Origin: Stentor coeruleus | Lineage: Eukaryota; Ciliophora; Heterotrichea; Heterotrichida; Stentoridae | DNA length: 64,000 bases | Assembly (NCBI GenBank): GCA_001970955.1 | Contig: MPUH01000046.1 | Span: 1-64,000 of the forward strand | Direction of reading: 5' to 3' | Part shown: piece after piece, positions 44,040 through 54,146 of the stretch | Position numbering within the stretch: position 1 is the first letter of the stretch | Layout: every line of letters begins with the position of its first letter | Notes under the pieces: generated by a model | Told to the model about the DNA's origin: nothing | Databases searched by the model: none | Seen by the model: the letters and a program-made list of their open reading frames with translations, nothing else | Translations under genes and position numbers: made by a program

Positions 44040-44993
44040 ATGTCATCTAAAATCGAGTTATCCCTCTACAACGCAATATCCTTAGAGTCAGAGCATTTCC
44101 CTCAATGTCAATGCAACAAGGCTCACTCAGGTCCAAGATGTTTAACAATAACCCCAAGCGATCCAGAAAGCTGTAAAAAAGCTCAAAAATGGATAAAAAG
44201 GTCTAAATTCCCCCAAGACCCAAAATCGACCTATCATAAACTTGTCCGCATGGCATTAAATGAGCCAAACAACAATCAAGTGGCTCTAGATGCATCAAGA
44301 ACTTGTTCTCAGGTAGAATATTTTGCTAGTGGATCTGGTAGACAGGCAATGATAAGACTTATAAGCGCATTTTGTATTTATAGTCCTGTATTAGGATATG
44401 TACAAGGAATGAATTATATAGTCGCAGCTTTACTTTGGCATGCAACTGAATTTGAAGCTTTCTGGCTTTTTGTTGTCCTTATTGAAGACTTTGAACTTAG
44501 GGATAATTTTTTACCAGGATTTCCAGGGCTTAAAAAACATGCTCATATTGTTGACTTTCTTATAAATAATCATATACCAAGACTTTATACACACTTTCTT
44601 AATTTGAGTGTATCAGTAGAATTGTTTGCTACGGATTGGTTTCTGACACTTTTTTGTAAGAATGTCCCTATACAGTTCTCGGGGTATGTGTTGAAGCATT
44701 TTTTTCGCCAAGGATGGATTTTTTTTTATAAGCTTTGTTTGGAGATTCTTGTTAGACTTTGTGATAAAATATTACTTGCAAGGACTTTTGCTGAAATTCT
44801 TGTGTATTTTAAGCCTCAAGACCATTCGGTTAAACAGTGGAAAGTGTTTATGAAAAATTTAGAAAAAGGGAGAGATAAAGGGAACTGGAAAAAAATAGTC
44901 AAATCTGCGAGTGTTCAAGACATAGACGAAAATTTCCTCTATTATCTTTCTCACAACGCGAACAATGTTTTAGAAAATTTAGATGAGATATAA
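44040..44993 (+). CDS. TBC-domain Rab GTPase-activating protein
   Basis: 317 residues. An N-terminal Cys/His-containing stretch (CQCNKAHSGPRC) is followed by a TBC domain at about 60-265. It has the arginine-finger motif VALDASRT (IxxDxxR), the glutamine-finger YVQGMNYIVA, the W..F..L.EDFELRDNFLPGFPGL block, and LFATDWFLTLFCKNVP. Both catalytic fingers are present, so it should accelerate GTP hydrolysis by a Rab. Target unknown. Confidence 0.92.
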   Translation: MSSKIELSLYNAISLESEHFPQCQCNKAHSGPRCLTITPSDPESCKKAQKWIKRSKFPQDPKSTYHKLVRMALNEPNNNQVALDASRTCSQVEYFASGSGRQAMIRLISAFCIYSPVLGYVQGMNYIVAALLWHATEFEAFWLFVVLIEDFELRDNFLPGFPGLKKHAHIVDFLINNHIPRLYTHFLNLSVSVELFATDWFLTLFCKNVPIQFSGYVLKHFFRQGWIFFYKLCLEILVRLCDKILLARTFAEILVYFKPQDHSVKQWKVFMKNLEKGRDKGNWKKIVKSASVQDIDENFLYYLSHNANNVLENLDEI

Positions 44994-46391
44994 TAAATCT
45001 TAATAATAAACTGAAAGAGTATTTTTATAATGTTTTCTAAGTACATTTGACCATACGGATATAGTTGTCTACTTTAAGTATAATCATAGTGTGCTTAATA
45101 AATTCAGTTTTTCCTGGTTTGAAAAGTTTTTTTATTGTAGGAATTTTGGTAATAAAAGCATGTTACTAGACATAATACAGTCTAAAGTAACTTCGAAAAA
45201 ATTTATTATAAACCTTATATATAACTGGGTAAAATAAAAGGGTGATAATTTTAGTACTATAAAAAGGTGTTAATAATATAAGAATTTCATATGTTTTTTA
45301 TATGTAAATATATGGATAAAAGCTCATTTTTATATAAAATATTCTTGAGATGAGGATTTTTGACAAATAAAAAATCTTGATATTATTGAATAAAGTTCTT
45401 TATCATAGACTAGACTATTTAACCATCCCAATATAACTTCTTCTCCAAGCCAGAGAATATTGTCTATAATAATATCTTTAAAATTTTTAATTAACAATCT
45501 ATTTTCAGTGCTGGAGCATTTTTTGCTTATATTCACCTTTTGTAAACGATTTTTTAATATACTTATAAAAGCCTTTGAACTTAGTATAAGAGAATTTTCT
45601 ATTAAACAGCATATCAAATTTCCTGAAAAAGTCTTGAATCATACTTCCAAATAAATCCATCAACTAGACTTTATTATTCAAAATCTTAACATATTACATT
45701 AGAGCATTTTCTGAGATTTTTGGTAAAAAAATATACAATTTCCTTAATCAAAAACTATTTCCAATTTATCAGTGTCTATCAATAACAAAATTCCTCTTTC
45801 CTATAAAGTTTATTGTCTCATCATTTAATCTTTTTTAATATAGCAATACCAATATGTTATAAGATAGGATTTATATTGGTTAGTTATAAAAAATGATATA
45901 TTTTATATGAGTAATTCTTAGAATATATTTTTTAGCTTGATTTATTGTTTATTTTACTAGATTTATGATATTGTCATTTTATTATTCATTTAATACACCA
46001 AAAGAATTCGCTAATAACTTTGCATTTTTTTTTTATATACACTTCTTCTTATTTAAGTTTCTAATACTATATTCACTAGGAATTCTATACAATTCCAAGT
46101 TTACAGTCTATAAAATCGCTTTTTCCATTATTTTTATAACAAAATCTCCTCAACCTAATCAAAATTTTTACCTTAAACCACCACTTTTTCACATAAACTC
46201 CTCTTATATCATACCTCAACACTTTTATGTACCTTTTTTTCCCCTCAAAATAATATCATAACCATATAAATAGTTTTCAGAATCATTAGCTTTTAAATCA
46301 AGACAAATATTTGAACAGCAGCCCATTTTTATATACCCAAACAACAAACATAATTTTTTAAGGTTTTTTACTAAGAATCTAGATTATTTAC
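44994..46391. other. Intergenic with a possible broken small gene at 45330-45660
   Basis: On the minus strand, ATG at 45660 opens a 51-codon frame (MDLFGSMIQDFFRKF ...). A second frame continues to a stop at 45330 (FKDIIIDNILWLGEEVIL). No mini-intron joins them, so it may be a frameshifted relic or chance. A 33-codon ORF starting MGCCSNICLD lies at 46326 on the minus strand after a TATAAAAATG. Nothing else seen. Confidence 0.3.
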
Positions 46392-46604
46392 TTACGACGG
46401 TGAAATTTCTTGTAGCATCAAGTTTTCGATATCACCTAAGTCATTTTCTAATAAAACCCCAAGAGTTGATAGAACAATCGGAGAGAAGCGCAGGTCTACT
46501 TTAGGAATAAATTGCTGAGTAAGCGTAAAATTGTAGCAAGGATGACTTGGGATGTGTGAATGATGGAACTTGACCAAACTGCGCGTGTACATTAAGAACC
46601 TCAT
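46392..46604 (-). CDS. Small hypothetical protein, 70 residues
   Basis: Starts MRFLMYTRSLVKFHHSHIPS just after a TTTATAAAAA motif, as other genes here do. The C-terminal part (DLRFSPIVLSTLGVLLENDL, then MLQEISPS) looks like a folded helical protein rather than noise. No family recognised; it could be one exon of a longer gene, but no mini-intron was found. Confidence 0.5.
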   Translation of the reverse strand: MRFLMYTRSLVKFHHSHIPSHPCYNFTLTQQFIPKVDLRFSPIVLSTLGVLLENDLGDIENLMLQEISPS

Positions 46605-47021
46605 TTTTTATAAATAATATTTCATTCGAAAATTCATCACATTTAAATGTAAAAAAAAAACACTAAATCAACTATTTTACTTGTGTGAAATTATCTTATC
46701 TTCACTAAAATCTTATAGAAAAATATACCGAAAAATTGTGGCATGTCGTAAGTCTAAACTTCCATTCTCTAAAATTAAAATAATTTTAGAAAAACTATAA
46801 TAATTATCTCCCAAATTCAAAATCTTAAATTTTTCTTATCTATTTCCATTGCTCAGCCTCAAAAAAGTTATAGATAAAATTTATCCTATATAAAAATACN
46901 ATTAGCCCTAAACTATTACCATCAGTATATTTTCCCAATATCATTTCAACTAACAATATATCAAAATATAAAAAAAATAATTGAAATTTATGGTTGCATA
47001 TATCAGAAATAGTACTAAAAA

Positions 47022-47630
47022 CTATTTTCGCTTGTGTCTGAAAGTCCAATGATCAATTAATTGGCTTTCTAAATCACTATGTTTCATCTCTTTCAAGCAC
47101 CAACTTTTAACATTCTTCATTATACTTCTTTCCATAGCTTTTAGGTTGTTTTCTTGAAACCTAGGATTTTTACTTTTATTTTCAACTTGCCCAAAGACTT
47201 CAAGATTCTTTAGATTAAGTACTCTTTGGGTGAATTTTTTCTTCTCCTTTTCCTTGATATCCAGATTTTTATTCTCAGTTTCCACAGCTTTCTTAAATCC
47301 AGAAGCCCTATCTGTAAGATTCCTATCAAAAGTCTTTGACGAAATATTTTTCAAATACCCATTCAAAGAAGTATCAATTTCCTTATCTCTAACCCTAATC
47401 ATCTTTAACTTCTTAGGCAAAAGGCCAAAATCAATTTCCCTCAATTGTTTATATTTAGAACTATGTCTTATCATACTTGCAATCTGACTATTCGTAATAG
47501 TAGGTCTAACAATCCCTGGTTCAACACTTTTAGCTTTAATCTTAGGCATTTTAAACTTATCCTTACAACTATCCAAACCTGGATATTCAAATTTCAGTTT
47601 TTGTCTTAATTCTTCAACTTTATCATCCAT
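47022..47630 (-). CDS. Hypothetical basic protein
   Basis: Start chosen at MDDKVEELRQKL (47630); an upstream in-frame Met adds an implausible AT-rich leader. About 202 residues, Lys-rich, mainly helical, ending DHWTFRHKRK. No domain recognised. It lies 100 bp downstream of the large repeat-protein gene on the same strand. Confidence 0.65.
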   Translation of the reverse strand: MDDKVEELRQKLKFEYPGLDSCKDKFKMPKIKAKSVEPGIVRPTITNSQIASMIRHSSKYKQLREIDFGLLPKKLKMIRVRDKEIDTSLNGYLKNISSKTFDRNLTDRASGFKKAVETENKNLDIKEKEKKKFTQRVLNLKNLEVFGQVENKSKNPRFQENNLKAMERSIMKNVKSWCLKEMKHSDLESQLIDHWTFRHKRK

Positions 47631-47730
47631 ATTAAAAACTAATATAATCTTTAAAAAAAATTCAAAATCATACACAAAATTCGTTTTTAAAGTCTTTTGT
47701 ATTAAGTTTTTATTAAAATATTCTTATGAA

Positions 47731-50700
47731 TTACCCCAAAATTTCTATAACTTCACTTGATAAATGCTCTAAAATCATATCAGATAAGTCTAATTTGACT
47801 TGAGTTTCTTCGAATTCGTAATTAGTCCATATTTCATCTTTTTCGATTATCTCATCTGCTAACATGTTTGCAAGACGTTCTTCTCGGATTTGTTGTAAAA
47901 GGTCATCATCAATTAGACCATTAGACATTGCCATATCTTCAGTGCAGATTTTCCCAGCTTGGATTGAGCTCCAGTCTTCAAGTTCTTCTTTTACTTCTTC
48001 GATTATGCTGAGAATAGGTTTTGTTTGGCAGATCCAACGAGCTAAAGAACTCCAAGGCATAGGTACACCTTTAAGCCCATAAGGTCTATATTTTTGAAGT
48101 GCTTCATTTGCAGCATCGAAAATCATCTTGTTATGAATATGCTCTGCCTCAATAATAATCTGATTTGCATCCCTAGAATTACTAGCTTGTGTATTACTTT
48201 CCCTACTATTTTCTATATTCAAATACAAATTCACATTCAACAATTCAGGAAAAACCGTAAATTCAATATCAATAATACTACCAATTTCAACCTCCTGCAT
48301 TTTATTCAACATATCTAAAGGTCCTCTTTTTAATGGTATCTTAAGCCTTTCCTGTAAATCCTTAACTTCAACTAATGAGAAAATTTCATCAACATACATT
48401 TTCACAGCAGCAGGATCCGTTGCTATTTGTAAACTTTCAGAACCTGGACCTTCAGGTCCTGATGCAATACCTTGTATTGGTATTTCTAAAGCTAAAGCTG
48501 GGTTATTATCAAAAGCATTTCTAGGTCGATGTCTTTGACCATCAAGTCTTTCATCATTATTATCATTAATATCTCTTTGAGGGAATTTTTGTTCATCGAT
48601 AAGTTTTGATAAAATCCAATCAGAAAGATCAAGAACTAGTTCTGGGGTTATTTCAGGCCATATGAATTCGGATTTATAATCTGGTTCATCATTTTCACTT
48701 GAACTTGCAATATTTGGGGAGTATCCGAAATTTGGTGACCCACGACCACATTCAAAGTAATGTAATGGAGCTGATGGACGTTCTGGGAGCATTTCTGGTG
48801 TTCGGGATGGATTTTCTTGGAAATCTATACGTAAAGGGTTTAAAATCCCTTCTTGAAGTTCTAAAGATGTCTCAAGAGGTATGTGGATTTCGGCCATACG
48901 CTGAGAATCTGGAGGGGATTCAGGTTTGATAACTTTACGTCTTGGAGGTTTTTCTGGTGATGGACCTAACATCATGATTTGTTGCATTTCTTCATTGGAT
49001 TCTGAATCAGAAGGTGGGAAATCTTTCATAAGTTGACTATAACTGTGTTCAAAATCAGGGTCATCTAGTTCTTGGTTTATTGTACTTTCTTGCATTATGG
49101 TGTAGTTATGATTTTGTGGGGATATGTTTGATTTTAAGTTTTCTGATGGGTTGAGATATTCGAAGTTTGTTATTGGAATTAAGGATCTTGGGTTGTAGAT
49201 TACTGGGCGGTTTTCAGAACTTGATTCAGAGTCGGTTATGTTTTTGTATGGGTTTGGGTTTGAGAAAAGATTTAGATTACTGATGAAGAGGTCGTTTTTT
49301 TGACTGAAACTGATTGGAGATGTTTTGGAATCTGATGTGATGGATGCTTCTTGAGGGGCTTTTTCGAGTGTGAGGGGCTTTTCAAAGGAATTGAGCTTTT
49401 TTTCTTGAGGTGCTGGGATGCTATCGTTGATATTTGCAAGCTTTCCTATAGGGAGATGGGGCTTTTCGGTAGGAAGTTGAGGTTTTTCAATAGGCGGTTT
49501 AGGCTTTTCGCTAGGGATTTGAGGCTTTTCTATAGGGATTTGAGGCTTTTCTATAGGAATTTGAGGCTTTTCTATAGGGATTTGAGGTTTTTCAACAGGG
49601 ATTTGAGGTTTTTCAACAGGAATTTGAGGTTTTTCTATAGGAATNTTTTCTATAGGAATTTGAGGCTTTTCTATAGGAATTTGAGGCTTTTCTATAGGAA
49701 TTTGAGGCTTTTCTATAGGAATTTGAGGTTTTTCTACAGCAAGTTTAGGTTTTTCTACAGGAATTTGAGGTTTTTCTACTGGAGCCTGGGGTTTTTCTAC
49801 AGTAAGTTTAGTTTTTTCTACAGCAATTTGAGGTTTTTCTACCGGGGCCTGAATTTTTTCTACAAGATTCTGAGGTTTCGCTACATTAACCAACTGTTTC
49901 TCAACAGGAGCCTGAGATTTCTCTAAAACTCCCTTAAACTTTTCCATAATCCCTTTCCCATCACCCACACCTTTATTCTCCCCTCTTATCAAATCTTCTT
50001 TTTTCTTATTCAAAGATATCTCATATCTTCTCCTAACATCATCATAATCCCCACTTTCCTCACTCTCTTCACTATCTTCACTATATAATCCCTCCTCTTT
50101 CTCTTCATAATCCTCAAAACTTTCTTCATCAGAACTTTTCTCTTTACCAATTCTTTTAACAATTCTCTTAAGCTCCTCACTTCTTAAAACATCCAAATTG
50201 TCTTTAAATTTTTCATTAAGATCAATAAATTTATCTTTTCCACCAGTAAGTAAAAGTGAATCTGTATAACTATCATAGTTTATATTTGAACGACTTTCTG
50301 ATAAATCTTCACTTTGGTTTTTTTTATAGTCAGAATATATAGAATTTTGTGATTTGCTTTCATAATCTTGAGAATCTGAATATAAGTCTTGTTTTGAGTT
50401 GTTACTTGATGGGATATCGATTAAAAGACCTTTTTGTTTTTTATTAAAACTTTTTAGATCATTTGAGTCGGAGTCTAGTGAGAGACTTTTTTTATTTTTC
50501 CGGTTAATTATTTTTTCTACTTGATTGTCTACTGAGTCATAAGAGTCTATGTGAAGAAGGCGTCTTTGGACAAGGAATCTACGGATGTGTGCTTGGATTT
50601 TAGTTGCAGCATAGTTTTTGAGCTCTTTTTCTTCGGTTATACTATTATAACTACCATCATCATCATCCAGACGATTATCACTAATAATAAGTTTATCAGA

Positions 50701-51936
50701 TTCATATTCCAAACTAATACTTTTTTCTTTAGATGACTTAAAGCTGATTTTTGACATATCTGGGACTCTAAGGTCAAGATTATGCGTATCAGTCTCAACT
50801 TTCTGTGCATCAAAAACCAAATTAACACTTTTGCTATCTTCAGATGACTCTTCAAATATAATACCTTTGTCTTGAGGTGTTTTTTTCTTAGTTTTTCTAT
50901 GTTTTTTTTTCATAGACTTTTTTGATTTTTTTTTATTTGGTTTACTTATGAATTCAAGTTTTTGCAGCTGAGCCCGTCTTCTTGATTCCTCAGCAAACTT
51001 GTGTAAGCTTTCATAAATAATTTTTTGCTTGCGGCAAAGTTCTTGTTTTTTCATAAAAGCTTTAACTTTAGGGTTCGGCTGATGTTTACGGCTTTGTTGT
51101 TCCATGCTGTCGTCTTTTTGACTTAAGCTTCTGGATCGGAAATGCGACACACCTAGTTCTAGCTGAATTTCTTTAATTGTTTCAAGACCTGTTCTTACAC
51201 GTTCTGAGGATTTAGGACGTTTGTAGATCGCTTTTTCTTTTGATTTACTTGGCCTGATCGGGTCTTTGAGCCTGTTTTGGTCTACACCCCAGTTGTATTT
51301 CTGTATGAACTTAATTTTTTTAAATTTAGCATTTTCTTCTCTTATCTGAATATTATGCTGAAGAATCTCTTGTTTCCTCATTTCACGCATTTCCTCTATT
51401 CCTCTTCTTTCTTTTTCTTGTTTAATCTTATTCAAAAATTCTTTTTTAAGTGTACTCTTTATCAAAGCTCGAATACTCTTATGATTGAATTTATAAGAGT
51501 GCGGGATTTTTTCGTTCTCTTTTTCTTTGATATTTTCTTTTGGAAAAGACATAGGCTTTTTAAAAGATTTGTTTACTGCGGCTTTTGATGGATAAGCTGG
51601 TAAAGGCTTTTTACTTGCGTGTTTTTTACTTGCATGTCTTGGTTCTTGTGGAGCCTTTCGATTCGAACATGACTTTAATTTGGGCCTTTTGTTTTTCGTT
51701 TTGCAACAAATAGGAGACTTATCAGATCGTTTTTTTCTTGTAAAGATACGAAGTGGTGGGGGTTTTTCATCTTCGCTTTGGGCAATTTTTAGCTCGGATA
51801 CTATTTTTTTCCCCACAATTGGAACTGTTGGGGTCTTACTTGAGTTCCTTAGTGTATTGCTTACATCTAGACTGCACATGGACTCACTAAGATAGAACAT
51901 TGACGAGTTTGCCTGGATTACTGCTAAATCACTCAT
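47731..51936 (-). CDS. Large IQ-motif protein with EKPQIP repeats
   Basis: 1401 residues, one exon, with an N gap (49645) inside its repeat array, so the true length is uncertain. The N-terminal 400 residues are Lys/Arg-rich and coiled. An IQ motif (AATKIQAHIRRFLVQRRLL) near residue 445 suggests calmodulin binding. Acidic Ser/Asp/Glu tracts follow. A 7-residue repeat EKPQIPI occupies about residues 700-825. The C-terminal 240 residues are folded and acidic, ending QVKLDLSDMILEHLSSEVIE, which resembles the C-terminal motif of TRM/CEP350-type cytoskeletal proteins. A cortical or centriolar scaffold role is inference. Confidence 0.8.
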   Translation of the reverse strand: MSDLAVIQANSSMFYLSESMCSLDVSNTLRNSSKTPTVPIVGKKIVSELKIAQSEDEKPPPLRIFTRKKRSDKSPICCKTKNKRPKLKSCSNRKAPQEPRHASKKHASKKPLPAYPSKAAVNKSFKKPMSFPKENIKEKENEKIPHSYKFNHKSIRALIKSTLKKEFLNKIKQEKERRGIEEMREMRKQEILQHNIQIREENAKFKKIKFIQKYNWGVDQNRLKDPIRPSKSKEKAIYKRPKSSERVRTGLETIKEIQLELGVSHFRSRSLSQKDDSMEQQSRKHQPNPKVKAFMKKQELCRKQKIIYESLHKFAEESRRRAQLQKLEFISKPNKKKSKKSMKKKHRKTKKKTPQDKGIIFEESSEDSKSVNLVFDAQKVETDTHNLDLRVPDMSKISFKSSKEKSISLEYESDKLIISDNRLDDDDGSYNSITEEKELKNYAATKIQAHIRRFLVQRRLLHIDSYDSVDNQVEKIINRKNKKSLSLDSDSNDLKSFNKKQKGLLIDIPSSNNSKQDLYSDSQDYESKSQNSIYSDYKKNQSEDLSESRSNINYDSYTDSLLLTGGKDKFIDLNEKFKDNLDVLRSEELKRIVKRIGKEKSSDEESFEDYEEKEEGLYSEDSEESEESGDYDDVRRRYEISLNKKKEDLIRGENKGVGDGKGIMEKFKGVLEKSQAPVEKQLVNVAKPQNLVEKIQAPVEKPQIAVEKTKLTVEKPQAPVEKPQIPVEKPKLAVEKPQIPIEKPQIPIEKPQIPIEKPQIPIEXIPIEKPQIPVEKPQIPVEKPQIPIEKPQIPIEKPQIPIEKPQIPSEKPKPPIEKPQLPTEKPHLPIGKLANINDSIPAPQEKKLNSFEKPLTLEKAPQEASITSDSKTSPISFSQKNDLFISNLNLFSNPNPYKNITDSESSSENRPVIYNPRSLIPITNFEYLNPSENLKSNISPQNHNYTIMQESTINQELDDPDFEHSYSQLMKDFPPSDSESNEEMQQIMMLGPSPEKPPRRKVIKPESPPDSQRMAEIHIPLETSLELQEGILNPLRIDFQENPSRTPEMLPERPSAPLHYFECGRGSPNFGYSPNIASSSENDEPDYKSEFIWPEITPELVLDLSDWILSKLIDEQKFPQRDINDNNDERLDGQRHRPRNAFDNNPALALEIPIQGIASGPEGPGSESLQIATDPAAVKMYVDEIFSLVEVKDLQERLKIPLKRGPLDMLNKMQEVEIGSIIDIEFTVFPELLNVNLYLNIENSRESNTQASNSRDANQIIIEAEHIHNKMIFDAANEALQKYRPYGLKGVPMPWSSLARWICQTKPILSIIEEVKEELEDWSSIQAGKICTEDMAMSNGLIDDDLLQQIREERLANMLADEIIEKDEIWTNYEFEETQVKLDLSDMILEHLSSEVIEILG
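49480..49850 (-). repeat. 21-bp coding tandem repeat (EKPQIPI)
   Basis: About 17 in-frame copies of a 21-bp unit encode E-K-P-Q-I-P-[IV] with variants (EKPKLAV, EKPQAPV, EKTKLTV). Central copies are nearly identical and outer copies more diverged, the usual pattern of recent central expansion. The N at 49645 sits among identical copies. Confidence 0.9.
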
Positions 51937-52624
51937 ATTTAAATATATAAATGTTCCGCTGAATACTCTAACTTAGAAATACTACTGGATGTTTATGATA
52001 TAAGAAATCTGAATAATGATGATTTTGTGTATAATAAACAGAAAAAAAAAACTATGTGTTTTTTAAGATTTTCTTAAGTTTTATATGAAAAATACAATAT
52101 TTTTTATGCGTTTCTTAAGGATTTTATTGTAGTCTTTAGTTGGCTGGGTATAAGTGAGAAAGGTAATTAGGGAATGTTGATAGAGGGGTTGATGATGATT
52201 TTTTATAGATGAATTTATGGTTTAAGATTTATTATGTTTTTTTTTTTGGAAATGTGATTAGGGAATTGAGGATTTAGGAAGATTGGGTTAAATGTTTTTA
52301 TAGGAAATAGAATATGTTGTGTGAAGATTTTTGGTGTGATTTTGTGTTGGGGTTTTTTTGAGTTTATGCTAGGCAAAGGTTTTGTGTGGGTTTTTTCGGT
52401 AGATTGTGTTATTTTTATGATTTTGGGTGTAGTGCCAGGCTTATGATTTTTGTTTTAGGGTAACTTAATTGAATTTATAAGAATGATTATTTTAATGTTT
52501 GATGCATATTTCAGCATGGATTTCAAAAATTAATTTATATTAAAAACAAACTTGGTTTCGATCTAAATTACCCCAAATCTAATTTTCATATCAAAAAAAA
52601 CACATTTTCTAACACCTTACACAG
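51937..52624. other. Intergenic, 5' flank of the large gene
   Basis: G/T-rich on the plus strand (A/C-rich on the coding strand). No gene seen. Confidence 0.5.
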
Positions 52625-53203
52625 GTTTAAAAAAGCGATCAATCTTGGCAACTTTCTCCAAGGTAAACGTGACGGCTACGATATTTTATAATCAGTCTTG
52701 GTTTTCCACAAGATCCTCCTCGCAAGCTCAAAACGCTTAAATCACAAAATATTCGTCAAAAAACTACGAAAAAACTCTTTAAAACTTTGAAAATCAAAGA
52801 AAATGTGCAATTTTCAACCTTAACTTTTTTTCCACCAACCCTCTTCCTGCTGATTTTTCTGAAGAAAGCATCAAAGGAATCATCTACACTGGGCATTGGG
52901 AAGATGATAAATGTAGCAGCCTAGGTAAAAACTTATAGGAAAATGATGACGAATATGCTGGTAACTAGAAAAATGACGGGTTGATAAAATTCATTATATA
53001 AGGTAATATGTTGATAATCTAAAAGAAGGTCTAAGAGAATATATACAGGAAGATAAGACAAGATATATTAGAGAATTTAAAGGAATATAATTTATAAAAC
53101 CGGTAAATATATATAAGAAGATGTAAGATAATATTTTAGACAACAGCAAAATGGTCTTATGCATGATTTTGGTATTTATAAGTTTACAATAAAATAAAAT
53201 ATT
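52625..53203 (+). pseudogene. Decayed MORN-repeat gene
   Basis: Successive MORN-like units survive in different frames: GNFLQGKRDGYDIL, IYTGHWEDDK, EYAGN then stop then KNDG, YVDNLKEGLREYI, RYIREFKG and YFRQQQNGLMHDFGIYKF. These follow the Y.G.F.NG..HG.G..... pattern with a period of about 23 residues. In-frame TAA/TAG stops and at least two frameshifts break it. MORN proteins bind membranes and are common in ciliates; the intact parent is not here. Confidence 0.72.
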
Positions 53204-53355
53204 AAGATTAGTGAAAAACAGTTAAGAAGTACGACCTTGGATACTCAATATGAATAGATATAAAATNTAAGTTTACAATAAAATAAAATATTAAGATTAG
53301 TGAAAAACAGTTAAGAAGTACGACCTTGGATACTCAATATGAATAGATATAAAAT
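53179..53355. repeat. Duplicated contig ends around gap N at 53267
   Basis: 53179-53266 (88 bp) recurs exactly after the N. An unmerged assembly overlap. Confidence 0.95.
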
Positions 53356-53372
53356 TACAATCTTAATAAATA

Positions 53373-54146
53373 ATGGGTAACAGACCAGTTATAGAAATTG
53401 AAGTTCAAGAAATGGTCCCTACAAATGAACGAAGACAATCCTCAGCCCCTTTAGTCCTAGTTGAAGAAGACAAAGCCCAAATGCCTCGTACAACTCCAGT
53501 TCCGCATATAAAAACCTCATGTCATCTAATCACAGATTCTTTCGTCCTTAAAGATTCCAATATTTTCTCTTTTATTTTCGACAGTCTAACTGATTGTAAA
53601 ATCATCATCACGCCAAAAGTTTCAGCATCAGAATCCCAAAACCCTGAAAACTATACCAAAACTTTCTTAACAAAACCAGGACTAAATCAAGAATTCTGTG
53701 GTTGGCCATTAGACTTTTCATTACCTAAAACAGATCTTTCTTTAGAAACTAGTTCTATTACTACACAAAACGATATATATACATCTATAAATTCTATAAA
53801 CCTTATAACTCGTGAGCTTAAAATTGTATTAGAATGTCAAAAACCTTATTTTCATTGTGAAACTTCAATTGTTATCTTTAGAAAAAATCAAGATAGTTAT
53901 ATTGGTGAAGTAAAAATTCAGAAATTATTGTATAAAGGTAAAAATTATATACTTAAAGAACTTTTTGGGGATAATCAACAAGATGATAAACTTGAATGTG
54001 CAGTTTGTCTTTGTAATAAAAGAGATACTGTGATTATACCTTGTTATCATTTATGCTTATGTGCTAGTTGTGGGAATATGCTTAGGGTACAATCTTATAA
54101 GAAATGCCCAATGTGCCGATGTGGTAATTTTTTATTTAGAAGCTGA
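53373..54146 (+). CDS. MGRN1/LUL-type RING E3 ubiquitin ligase
   Basis: 257 residues starting MGNRPVIE, a likely N-myristoylation site as in plant LOG2/LUL ligases. A central beta-rich region (about 45-200) corresponds to the domain preceding the RING in the mahogunin family. The C-terminal RING reads CAVCLCNKRDTVIIPCYHLCLCASCGNML ... KKCPMCRC in separate blocks, the C3HC5 form typical of MGRN1. Such ligases act at membranes in endosomal trafficking. No intron. Confidence 0.85.
   Translation: MGNRPVIEIEVQEMVPTNERRQSSAPLVLVEEDKAQMPRTTPVPHIKTSCHLITDSFVLKDSNIFSFIFDSLTDCKIIITPKVSASESQNPENYTKTFLTKPGLNQEFCGWPLDFSLPKTDLSLETSSITTQNDIYTSINSINLITRELKIVLECQKPYFHCETSIVIFRKNQDSYIGEVKIQKLLYKGKNYILKELFGDNQQDDKLECAVCLCNKRDTVIIPCYHLCLCASCGNMLRVQSYKKCPMCRCGNFLFRS

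Noticed and set aside
45965-46261. 98-codon Phe/Ile-rich ORF
   Set aside because: Low-complexity composition expected from A/C/T-rich flank; no promoter-like start.
46840-47049. ORF crossing the N at 46900
   Set aside because: It overlaps the 3' end of the gene at 47022-47630 and depends on an unknown base.
49351-49926. Plus-strand ORF rich in Arg, Phe and Leu repeats
   Set aside because: It is the complementary shadow of the EKPQIPI repeat array in the large minus-strand gene.
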